Below, one piece after another: positions 25,662-32,716 of a DNA stretch of 32,716 bases. Source of the DNA: a gamma proteobacterium IMCC1989 (GTDB lineage Bacteria; Pseudomonadota; Gammaproteobacteria; Pseudomonadales; Cellvibrionaceae); the NCBI GenBank assembly GCA_000209515.2, contig AEVK01000001.1, positions 1 to 32,716 on the forward strand, in the 5' to 3' direction. The first letter of the stretch is position 1; every line of letters starts with the position of its first letter. The notes under the pieces are model-generated. The model made no database searches, was not told the origin of the DNA, and saw nothing but the letters and a program-made list of their open reading frames with translations. The translations under genes and the position numbers were made by a program.

Positions 25662-26222
25662 ATGAAAAAAACATTACTTATGAGCATAGCCACTGCAGTT
25701 GTTGCAATGTTTATGTCACAACAAGCATTAGCTACCTACGGGTACAACTCGTACGGATCAAGCTCTTACGGCAATAGCTACAGCTCCTATGGCAGCAGTT
25801 ATGGATATTCATCTTATAGCTCATCCAGCCATAAAAAATATGGCAGTAGCTCTTCATACAGCAGCTACAATAAATACGACAATAGCTCATCATATGGAAG
25901 CAGTTACGGCTCTTATCACAAGAAGAAAAATAAAAAGAACAAATACAGCTCTAACTCATATGGCAGTTACAACAAATACGGTAATGGCTACAGCTCTTCA
26001 GGCTATAACAAGTACGGTAATGGCTATAACAAATATGACGATAACAAATACAAATGCCATGGCAAATACACAAAGTATGGCAACAACGGAAAAGGGCATA
26101 AAAGCTACAACAAATATGGCAACGGCTATAACAAATATGGGAATGGTCACGGTCACGGCAATCATGGTAACGGCAACGGTTATGGTCACTGCCATTACGA
26201 GCCACCACCAAGCGCCTGCTAG
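25662..26222 (+). CDS. Secreted Tyr/Ser/Gly/Asn/Lys-rich low-complexity protein
   Basis: A 186-residue protein of no family I recognise. The ATG at 25662 was chosen because AGGA lies 6 bases upstream; other in-frame starts at 25656 and 25608 are poorly placed. Residues 1-24 are a clear Sec signal peptide (MKKTLLMSIATAVVAMFM then SQQALA). In the 162-residue mature part I count 34 Tyr, 36 Ser, 28 Gly, 22 Asn, 20 Lys and 9 His. The first half is SYGSS/SSY-like; the second half repeats YNKYGNGY several times; the end is GHGHGNHGNGNGYGHCHYEPPP with three Cys overall in the second half. There are almost no aliphatic residues and only three Asp and one Glu, so it should be strongly basic and unfolded. 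It lies between EPS genes with its own promoter and terminator. A matrix, adhesive or surface-coating protein is a reasonable inference, untested. Confidence 0.85.
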   Translation: MKKTLLMSIATAVVAMFMSQQALATYGYNSYGSSSYGNSYSSYGSSYGYSSYSSSSHKKYGSSSSYSSYNKYDNSSSYGSSYGSYHKKKNKKNKYSSNSYGSYNKYGNGYSSSGYNKYGNGYNKYDDNKYKCHGKYTKYGNNGKGHKSYNKYGNGYNKYGNGHGHGNHGNGNGYGHCHYEPPPSAC

Positions 26223-26238
26223 TCACTAGCAAAACAAC

Positions 26239-26279
26239 AGACATAAAAAAACCAGCTCTAAGCTGGTTTTTTTATGTCT
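26239..26279. terminator. Bidirectional Rho-independent terminator
   Basis: Two 19-base arms are perfect complements (AGACATAAAAAAACCAGCT and its reverse complement) around a CTA loop. The AGCT-rich stem base is flanked by an A7 on one side and T7 on the other, so it can terminate transcription of both the tyrosine-rich gene (plus) and cpsG (minus), which converge here. Confidence 0.92.
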
Positions 26280-26327
26280 ATGTATTTTTAACCCCTTAAC
26301 TTTGAAGCTACACCATCACCATCAGCA

Positions 26328-27683
26328 TCACCCCGCAGATACTATAGCAAGAAGCTCTGCTGTTTTATCACGCATTAACGCTTCGTCACCACGAGACTCA
26401 ACATTCAGACGCACTACAGGCTCTGTATTTGACATACGCACATTAAAACGCCAACACTCAAAACTCATAGACAAACCATCGGTGTGATCAACTGTCATTG
26501 CTGCATCAGAATAGCGAGATTCTATTTGTGCCAATAACGCCTTAGGATTGCCCACTTTGGTATTAATTTCCCCACTGCAAGGAAAAGCCTTCATTCTGTC
26601 GTCAACTAACTGCGAAAGTGTCTTACCTGAACGAGACAACATTTCCACCACCAGCAACCAAGGAATCATACCGCTATCGCAATAAGCGAAATCACGGAAA
26701 TAATGATGGGCGCTCATCTCTCCACCGTACACGGCATCCTCAAGACGCATACGTTCTTTGATAAACGCGTGCCCCGTCTTACTTTGTATTGCAATTCCAC
26801 CTGCGCTTTCTGCCAACGCCTGAGTATTCCATGTTAGCCGAGGATCATGCACCACTTTAGCGCCATCGTTTTTCACCAAAAACGCTTCTGCCAACATACC
26901 CACCACATAATAGCCTTCTATAAACCGACCATTTTCATCAAAGAAAAAACAGCGATCAAAATCACCATCCCAAGCAATACCCAAGTCAGCCTTATGCGCT
27001 TTAACCGCTTCGATCGTCGCTGCACGGTTATCAACTTCTAGAGGGTTAGGAATACCATGGGGGAAAGTGCCGTCTGGCTCATGATGTACTTTAATAAACT
27101 CAAAAGGCAAAGAAGACTCCAAGCAATCCAGAGCCAAACCAGCGCCACCATTTCCTGGATTAGACACTATTTTAAGAGGGTTCAACGCATCAACATCGAC
27201 GTAAGTCAATAAGTGCTGAATATAGGCTGGGCGACTATCTAAAGTGGATACCGCGCCCTTACCAACCACAGCAGGAAAATCATTCTTTTCCGCTAAATGT
27301 TTTATATCTAATAGACCCGTATCGCCACTAATAGGTCTCGCGCCCTCGCGGACAAACTTCATCCCATTATAATCAATTGGGTTATGGCTAGCGGTAACAC
27401 AAATACCGCCGTCAACATCATTGTTGAACGAGGCAAAATAAACTTCTTCCGTACCACACTCACCAATATGCAAAACATCTGCACCCGCATCAGTAATACC
27501 ATCAATTAACGCATCTGTTAATGTAGGACTGCTTAATCGAATATCATGTCCGACCACTACTTTTTTTGCATCGAGAAAAGAGGCAAACGCACGGCCTATG
27601 CGATAAGCTACATCTTCATTCAACTGATCTGGCACTCGCCCTCTCACATCGTAGGCTTTAAAACATTCTATCTGCGCACTCAT
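26328..27683 (-). CDS. cpsG: Phosphomannomutase/phosphoglucomutase (CpsG/ManB type)
   Basis: Interconverts hexose-6-phosphate and hexose-1-phosphate. The 451-residue protein resembles E. coli CpsG along its length: CFKAYDVRG near the N-terminus, the phosphoserine loop [15 protein letters not shown] (Ser99), the metal loop [14 protein letters not shown], the sugar loop [18 protein letters not shown] and the phosphate-binding end [15 protein letters not shown]. Members can be mannose-specific or act on glucose phosphate too. Since the window shows RfbA and GalU, both needing glucose-1-phosphate, but no GDP-mannose pyrophosphorylase, a phosphoglucomutase role is likely here. It is followed by galU in the reverse order on the same strand (83 bases apart). 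Confidence 0.93.
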   Translation of the reverse strand: MSAQIECFKAYDVRGRVPDQLNEDVAYRIGRAFASFLDAKKVVVGHDIRLSSPTLTDALIDGITDAGADVLHIGECGTEEVYFASFNNDVDGGICVTASHNPIDYNGMKFVREGARPISGDTGLLDIKHLAEKNDFPAVVGKGAVSTLDSRPAYIQHLLTYVDVDALNPLKIVSNPGNGGAGLALDCLESSLPFEFIKVHHEPDGTFPHGIPNPLEVDNRAATIEAVKAHKADLGIAWDGDFDRCFFFDENGRFIEGYYVVGMLAEAFLVKNDGAKVVHDPRLTWNTQALAESAGGIAIQSKTGHAFIKERMRLEDAVYGGEMSAHHYFRDFAYCDSGMIPWLLVVEMLSRSGKTLSQLVDDRMKAFPCSGEINTKVGNPKALLAQIESRYSDAAMTVDHTDGLSMSFECWRFNVRMSNTEPVVRLNVESRGDEALMRDKTAELLAIVSAG

Positions 27684-27766
27684 TTATCACTCTCTTTACA
27701 TATCTAATCTACAACTCTCTGCATCAGCAGAGACCTTATTAGCAAGTTATTAATCGCTATTTTATT

Positions 27767-28597
27767 TTATACAGGCTTATATACATTGTTGTAGACATAA
27801 TTGGTGGCATCAACAAAGCCCTCAACGCTACCACAATCAAATCGCTGGCCTTTAAACTTATAAGCCATCACACAGCCATTTTGAGCTTGAGTGAGCAATG
27901 CATCGGTTAATTGCACTTCACCATTCTTACCTGGAGGTGTATTTTCAAGCACATCAAAAATATCCGGGGTCAAAATATAACGGCCAATAATCGCTAAATT
28001 ACTGGGTGCGTCAGCAATGTCAGGCTTTTCTACCATGTCAGACACCTGATACAAACCTTCTTTCATTTTTTCACCGGCAATAATGCCAAACTTACTCACC
28101 TGATCGTCAGGCACCTCTTGAATCGCTACGATACTACAGCGAAATTGATTATATAGACGCACCATTTGCGCCAATACACCCTCATCATCCCCCGTCAAAC
28201 AAAGATCATCAGAGAGCACAACACCAAAAGGATCATCACCAATTAAGCGTTTACCATTAAGAATAGCATCGCCTAGACCACGCATTTCTGTTTGCCGAGT
28301 AAATGAAAACTTACCTTTTTCCATCACTTCTCGAATACTACTCAAATACTGCTCTTTACTGCTCCCCTTAATCTCACTTTCCAACTCATAATTAACATCA
28401 AAATGGTCTGCGATTGCTCTTTTACCACGGCCAGTTACAAAGCCCACCTCAGTTAAACCGGCCTCTAAAGACTCTTCAACCCCGTACTGCACAAGCGGTT
28501 TATTGACAATTGGCAGCATTTCTTTAGGCATTGATTTAGTGGCAGGGAGAAAGCGTGTTCCGTAGCCAGCAACAGGGAAAAGACACTTTTTAATCAT
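27767..28597 (-). CDS. galU: UTP-glucose-1-phosphate uridylyltransferase
   Basis: Makes UDP-glucose from UTP and glucose-1-phosphate. The 276-residue protein opens with [20 protein letters not shown] and has [65 protein letters not shown] and the C-terminal [20 protein letters not shown]. All are standard for bacterial GalU. It lies upstream of cpsG on the same strand and divergent from fabA. UDP-glucose may feed this EPS or other cell-envelope glycans. Confidence 0.97.
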   Translation of the reverse strand: MIKKCLFPVAGYGTRFLPATKSMPKEMLPIVNKPLVQYGVEESLEAGLTEVGFVTGRGKRAIADHFDVNYELESEIKGSSKEQYLSSIREVMEKGKFSFTRQTEMRGLGDAILNGKRLIGDDPFGVVLSDDLCLTGDDEGVLAQMVRLYNQFRCSIVAIQEVPDDQVSKFGIIAGEKMKEGLYQVSDMVEKPDIADAPSNLAIIGRYILTPDIFDVLENTPPGKNGEVQLTDALLTQAQNGCVMAYKFKGQRFDCGSVEGFVDATNYVYNNVYKPV

Positions 28598-28787
28598 AAA
28601 ATCACTCTATAAATATAGTTATTGTAAAACCTCAACCATAGCATATTTACTGACTTTTTTCCGTTACGATGACGGTACTGCAAGAGGAATTCTGCTAGAC
28701 AAGGCGTATTTAGTCGCTACAATACCGTGCTTTTGGGTTATAAATACATCTATAATCCGTCATTCTTATCATATCAACGAGAGCACT

Positions 28788-29315
28788 ATGCCTTTAGCTG
28801 ACGATCAAAAACACAGTTTCACCAAAGAAGAACTTATTCAATGTGGCAATGGCGACTTATTTGGCCCCGGTAATGCTCAGTTACCCCTACCTAATATGTT
28901 GATGCTAGACCGCATCACCCACATCTCTGCAACCGATGGAGACTTCGACAAAGGCAGTATTGTTGCAGAACTGGATATCACCCCAGATCTTTGGTTTTTT
29001 GACTGTCACTTCCCTGGAGACCCTGTTATGCCAGGCTGCCTGGGACTGGATGCCATGTGGCAGCTAGTAGGCTTTTTTCTCGGATGGAAAGGCAATCAGG
29101 GACGTGGGCGCGCATTAGGGTCGGGAGAAGTAAAATTCACCGGACAAATTTTACCGACCGCAAGCAAAGTGACATATCGTATTAATTTAAAACGCGTGAT
29201 TGAGCGCAAGCTAGTCATGGGGATTGCCGATGGTAGCGTGTCGGTCGACGGCAAAGAAATATATACGGCAAAAGACCTTCGTGTTGGATTGTTTACCAAC
29301 ACCGATGCGTTCTAA
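28788..29315 (+). CDS. fabA: 3-hydroxyacyl-ACP dehydratase/isomerase FabA
   Basis: Dehydrates 3-hydroxydecanoyl-ACP and isomerises trans-2- to cis-3-decenoyl-ACP, the branch point of anaerobic unsaturated fatty-acid synthesis. The 175-residue hot-dog-fold enzyme has [14 protein letters not shown] with the catalytic His74 and GLDAMWQL with Asp88, plus [20 protein letters not shown] at 28751-28756 lies 32 bases before the ATG and may be its -10 element, with a weak -35. fabB follows 112 bases downstream, the typical FabA-FabB pairing. Confidence 0.97.
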   Translation: MPLADDQKHSFTKEELIQCGNGDLFGPGNAQLPLPNMLMLDRITHISATDGDFDKGSIVAELDITPDLWFFDCHFPGDPVMPGCLGLDAMWQLVGFFLGWKGNQGRGRALGSGEVKFTGQILPTASKVTYRINLKRVIERKLVMGIADGSVSVDGKEIYTAKDLRVGLFTNTDAF

Positions 29316-29427
29316 TCCGAGCAAGATCTTTTGTGGCATAATAGCCAGCCTTCGGCGGAGCATATATTGCTTATAAACGATTATGCGATACTGGGTAATT
29401 TTGATTAATTTTTAAAGAGGTGTAAAT

Positions 29428-30639
29428 ATGAAGCGCGTTGTTATTACAGGAATGGGGATTGTATCGTGTTTGGGTAACGATAAAGAGACCGTTCTGAACG
29501 CTCTAAAAGATGGTAAGTCTGGCATCTCTTTTCAACAAAATTACGCTGACATGGGTTTTCGTAGCCATATCGCTGGCAGTATTGATATCGACATAAAAGA
29601 ACATATTGATCGAAAAACATTGCGCTTTATGGGTGATGCAGCCGCTTACAACTATATCGCCATGCAACAAGCTATCGACGACTCAGGCCTAACAGAAGAG
29701 CAAGTGTCAAATGAACGTACCGGTATTATCGTTGGCTCTGGCGGCGCATCTTCGTCTAACCTAGTCGAGTCTGCCGATATTTTACGCGAAAGAGGCTTGA
29801 AACGCGTTGGTCCTTATCGCGTCACCCAAACAATGGGCAGCACCACATCTGCCTGCCTAGCCACGCCATTCAAAATCAAAGGCGTCAACTACTCCATCTC
29901 TTCAGCCTGCGCAACCAGCGCTCACTGTATTGGTAATGCAATGGAGCTTATTCAACTAGGCAAGCAAGATGTTGTATTTGCTGGCGGCGCAGAAGAATTA
30001 CATTGGTCAATGAGCTGCTTGTTCGACGCCATGGGTGCACTATCAACAAAGTACAATGAAACACCAGAAAATGCTTCTAGAGCATATGACGCCAACCGCG
30101 ACGGCTTTGTCATCTCTGGCGGCGGCGGCTGGGTGGGTCTTGAAGAGTATGAATATGCCAAAGCGCGCGGCGCGACTATTTATGCGGAACTCGTTGGCTA
30201 TGGTGCTACATCAGATGGCTACGACATGGTAGCCCCATCTGGAGAAGGCGCGGCACGCTGTATGCGACAAGCCATTGCTGATATAGATGCGCCTATCGAC
30301 TACATTAATGCCCACGGAACCAGCACTCCAGTAGGCGATCTCGCAGAGCTTCGCGCAGTCAAAGAAGTGTTTGCAGACGACATCCCTTCAATCAGCTCAA
30401 CCAAATCACTTGCCGGGCATTCGCTTGGAGCAACAGGCGTACAAGAAGCCATTTATACATTACTGATGATGAAACATAACTTTATTTGCGCCTCTGCCAA
30501 CGTTGACACATTAGATGACGAAGCTAAAGGAATGCCGATTGTTACCGAGCGTCAAGACGGAATAAATATCAAACACGCCCTGTCTAATAGCTTTGGCTTT
30601 GGCGGCACCAATGCTTCGTTAGTGTTTAAGCAACTATAA
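29428..30639 (+). CDS. fabB: Beta-ketoacyl-ACP synthase I FabB
   Basis: Elongates acyl-ACP by Claisen condensation with malonyl-ACP and is needed to extend the cis-3-decenoyl product of FabA. The 403-residue thiolase-fold enzyme has the catalytic triad Cys161 ([14 protein letters not shown]), His296 ([12 protein letters not shown]) and His331 ([12 protein letters not shown]), plus the C-terminal [11 protein letters not shown]. An AGAGGTG ribosome binding site precedes the ATG at good spacing. A hairpin at 30674-30708 lies 34 bases after the stop. Confidence 0.97.
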   Translation: MKRVVITGMGIVSCLGNDKETVLNALKDGKSGISFQQNYADMGFRSHIAGSIDIDIKEHIDRKTLRFMGDAAAYNYIAMQQAIDDSGLTEEQVSNERTGIIVGSGGASSSNLVESADILRERGLKRVGPYRVTQTMGSTTSACLATPFKIKGVNYSISSACATSAHCIGNAMELIQLGKQDVVFAGGAEELHWSMSCLFDAMGALSTKYNETPENASRAYDANRDGFVISGGGGWVGLEEYEYAKARGATIYAELVGYGATSDGYDMVAPSGEGAARCMRQAIADIDAPIDYINAHGTSTPVGDLAELRAVKEVFADDIPSISSTKSLAGHSLGATGVQEAIYTLLMMKHNFICASANVDTLDDEAKGMPIVTERQDGINIKHALSNSFGFGGTNASLVFKQL

Positions 30640-30673
30640 AACATAACACTCCCTCAAGCCTACCTACTTTTTC

Positions 30674-30708
30674 AGCCCCTTATATTCACTATATTGATAT
30701 AAGGGGCT
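30674..30708 (+). terminator. Hairpin after fabB, terminator-like but without a T-run
   Basis: AGCCCCTTATAT and ATATAAGGGGCT form a perfect 12-pair stem around an 11-base loop. On the plus strand the hairpin is followed by A-rich rather than T-rich sequence, so simple intrinsic termination is doubtful. It may serve as an RNA 3'-end stabiliser or a Rho-assisted stop. Confidence 0.5.
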
Positions 30709-30839
30709 AAAAACACTCCACCATCATTAAAGTCATACATTCAAATGACACTAAGTCAGCACTGACAACACCATAAAAGTAGCATTTGTAGTAGAACCCT
30801 CTCTAAATAGTATTTTTATAGCCTAAAATCAAAAAAAAC

Positions 30840-30869
30840 TTGCCAAATAAAACAGATATAACCTATATT
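30840..30869 (+). promoter_or_regulatory. Promoter candidate for the glutamate dehydrogenase gene
   Basis: TTGCCA (five of six), an 18-base spacer, and TATATT (five of six). If used, it would give a leader of about 305 bases before the ATG at 31183. Based on consensus matching only. Confidence 0.35.
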
Positions 30870-31182
30870 GTGCAAGTAGCTTTGTTGCAATTTTTTCACG
30901 CTATTAGCGCATGATGTAATTTATCAACATAACGCTTCTTACCCTATTGGTCATAAGACACTCAACAAATGAAAAACGCCGTATGCTCTATTCTCCATGC
31001 AATAGAGACATTCACCAACATAATAATAAAACGACCAATAACTGGCCTTTACACTAGCGCCTATACTAAAACGGCCACCACCATACACCGAGTATTATGC
31101 CCTCGATATCGCATATACGCTTTGGCATCCTACTCTATAATTTTTAAACCATCACTCAACACTAATATGTCACGAGGAATCA

Positions 31183-32716
31183 ATGACTATTCAAACGCCT
31201 ACTAAACCCAAGGTGAGAATTAACGAAGCCGCTACTGAAGTCAGCGCTCGCATCCCCAAAAAAGACCAATCACTTTTTGACACACTTGTTGCTAGCTTTT
31301 TTAGTCATATCGATAACGAAGATATCGCTCGATATACTGACGAAGACCTACAAGGATTAATGACCACCCTGTATCGAAAAATACAGAATGCCCCGAAAGA
31401 AAAAGCGATCATATTCAATCCGAATGTAGAAGAGCATGGCTGGCAGAGCCCTCACACCATTATTCTGTTACACCATCCGAACATTCGCTACCTAATCGAC
31501 TCTATTCGAAACACATTAACTCGCAAAGACATCAAAATACACAACCTATTTCACTCATACTTGTCCGTAGAACGCACGACAAAAGGTGCTATCAAAGCCA
31601 TCTCCAATGATGTTTCAAGCATCAATGAGATGCTACTTTATATCGAAATAGACCACCATTCACATAACGACCACATCAAAGAACTGAAAAAGCTCATCAA
31701 TCAAACTATTGATGACACAGATACCGTTGCGCAAGACTATCTTGCTATGTCAGCAATGATTGATTCAATTTCTACTGATTTAGATAAAAGCTCAAAGCAA
31801 GTGTCACCTGAAGCGCTGAAAGAATGTAAAGCGTTTTTACAGTGGATGAACGATGGACACTTCACCTTTCTTGCGTTTGACGAATACACCTTAGATAAAG
31901 AAGGTGTAAAACCCGTTAAAAATACTGAGCTAGGCTTGTTCCGCCAATACGGCCAACCTAAAGCTCAGCAATTTGAAAAAATGACCCAAGATCAACTTGA
32001 TATTGCTAAAACACATGAACCCATCATTTTTGCGAAATCAGGTCACATTTCATCAGTACATCGATCTTCGTATTCTGATTATATCGTCGTTAAAAAGTTT
32101 GATACCAAAGGCAACATTGTTGGTGGCTATCGCTTTATGGGGCTATATAAACACAATGTGTATACCAATAGCGCAAATAACATCCCGGTTATCCGACAAA
32201 AAATTCACGCTATCCTAGATGAGTCATCTATTGCAGAAGATACTTATGATTACTTTGAATTATCAAGAATCTTAAACACCTTTCCAAAAGATGAATTGTT
32301 TTTAGCGTCTAACGAATATTTATTGAATGCCGGACGCAGTGTTTTATTTATGCGCGAACGTGCAAAAATAAAACTTTTCTTGCGTGAAAGTGTGGACAGC
32401 AAATTTATCACTGCTGTTTTATATGCGCCCAGAAATCGCTTAACATCAAAATTACAAGAGCAAATTTACGAACTACTTTCCGGCCATATTGAAAGCGAAA
32501 GTTCAACAACCAGCAACTTTTTTAGCGAATCATCATTAGCACGTTGCCGTTTTGTTTTTAGACTAAAAGCACCGTTAAAGAACGCTCTAGACCAACAAGA
32601 AATTGAATCCGACATTATCGAACTCGCAAGAGACTGGAATGAGGATTTACAATCAGCACTAAATGATGCCGTCGGTGAAGAAAAGGGAATAACCCTCTAC
32701 CGTCAATACCGCAATG
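31183..32716 (+). CDS. gdhB: NAD-specific glutamate dehydrogenase, large (GDH-180 type), N-terminal part
   Basis: The first 511 codons of a protein that runs off the window; the frame is open throughout. The sequence matches the regulatory N-terminal region of the roughly 1,600-residue NAD-dependent glutamate dehydrogenases. It has a helical ACT-bearing stretch with SPHTIILLHHPNIRYLIDSI, then HSYLSVERTTKG, LQWMNDGHFTFLAFDEYTL, LGLFRQYG and FMGLYKHNVYTNS, followed by FPKDELFLAS. These enzymes deaminate glutamate to 2-oxoglutarate and are allosterically controlled. The ATG at 31183 has AGGA 4 bases upstream. Catalytic residues lie beyond the end of the window, so assignment rests on the N-terminal domain pattern. 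Confidence 0.88.
   Translation, partial: MTIQTPTKPKVRINEAATEVSARIPKKDQSLFDTLVASFFSHIDNEDIARYTDEDLQGLMTTLYRKIQNAPKEKAIIFNPNVEEHGWQSPHTIILLHHPNIRYLIDSIRNTLTRKDIKIHNLFHSYLSVERTTKGAIKAISNDVSSINEMLLYIEIDHHSHNDHIKELKKLINQTIDDTDTVAQDYLAMSAMIDSISTDLDKSSKQVSPEALKECKAFLQWMNDGHFTFLAFDEYTLDKEGVKPVKNTELGLFRQYGQPKAQQFEKMTQDQLDIAKTHEPIIFAKSGHISSVHRSSYSDYIVVKKFDTKGNIVGGYRFMGLYKHNVYTNSANNIPVIRQKIHAILDESSIAEDTYDYFELSRILNTFPKDELFLASNEYLLNAGRSVLFMRERAKIKLFLRESVDSKFITAVLYAPRNRLTSKLQEQIYELLSGHIESESSTTSNFFSESSLARCRFVFRLKAPLKNALDQQEIESDIIELARDWNEDLQSALNDAVGEEKGITLYRQYRN

Larger units (their letters stand above)
30640..31182. other. Long intergenic region fabB / gdhB
   Basis: A very AT-rich gap of 543 bases. It contains the fabB 3' hairpin (30674-30708), a promoter candidate (30840-30869), and short repeats of TTGCAA/TTGTGCAA around 30868-30890. 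A 78-codon open frame from 30969 overlaps the start of the next gene and lacks coding character. I see no conserved RNA that I can name. Confidence 0.5.

Noticed and set aside
25789-26244. Several open frames on both strands across the tyrosine-rich gene
   Set aside because: They are by-products of its repetitive low-complexity codons. Only the frame at 25662 has a ribosome binding site and signal peptide.
26308-26334. CACCATCACCATCAGCATCACC, resembling a poly-His tag
   Set aside because: It overlaps the stop of cpsG, lies in no plausible plus-strand gene and has no vector sequence around it; taken as a chance CAY run.
30969-31205. 78-codon open frame before gdhB
   Set aside because: It overlaps the well-supported gdhB start, has no good ribosome binding site and no recognisable protein features.

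Overview
The window is an AT-rich stretch of a gammaproteobacterial chromosome, probably marine. The evidence is the obgE / rpmA-rplU / ispB arrangement, a paired fabA and fabB, a 180-kDa-type NAD-glutamate dehydrogenase, and a large Wzx/Wzy-type exopolysaccharide (EPS) locus whose export block has the same gene order as Vibrio vpsM-N-O-P. I cannot name the genus. I see no tRNA, rRNA, CRISPR array, insertion sequence or phage gene.

Layout. (1) 1-4573 is housekeeping: obgE (3' part cut by the window edge), a strong terminator, rpmA and rplU on the minus strand, then ispB and pgi on the plus strand. (2) 4608-10350, minus: an EPS export and control operon of outer-membrane barrel, short Wza-like export protein, Wzc/BY-kinase, PHP-type tyrosine phosphatase and VpsP-like protein. 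A regulatory-looking region lies upstream (10395-10470). (3) 10506-20468, minus: an assembly operon of acetyltransferase, GT2, Wzx flippase, GT4, Wzy polymerase, rfbB-A-C-D (dTDP-L-rhamnose) and an Sfp-type phosphopantetheinyl transferase. (4) 20585-21553, plus: a WbbL-like glycosyltransferase. (5) 21586-23892, minus: the initiating sugar-phosphate transferase followed by two small, probably paralogous membrane proteins with TTG and GTG starts. (6) 24096-26222, plus: a second Wzy_C/O-antigen-ligase-family protein, then a small secreted protein that is about one-fifth tyrosine and lies between its own promoter and a perfect terminator hairpin. (7) 26328-28597, minus: cpsG and galU. (8) 28788-32716, plus: fabA, fabB, a 543-base gap, and the 5' part of an NAD-glutamate dehydrogenase gene.

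How they work together. pgi, the phosphohexomutase and GalU link fructose-6-P, glucose-6-P, glucose-1-P and UDP-glucose. RfbB/A/C/D divert glucose-1-P to dTDP-rhamnose. The initiating transferase charges undecaprenyl phosphate and three glycosyltransferases extend the unit, which suggests a repeat of about four sugars containing rhamnose and perhaps O-acetylated. Wzx flips the unit, Wzy polymerises it, and Wzc, the Wza-like protein and the barrel export the chain. The PHP phosphatase probably resets the Wzc tyrosine tail. The most unusual item is the Tyr/Ser/Gly/Asn/Lys-rich secreted protein, a good candidate for an undescribed biofilm-matrix or adhesive protein accompanying this polysaccharide. 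All functional statements rest on motif recognition and context; no database search was possible.
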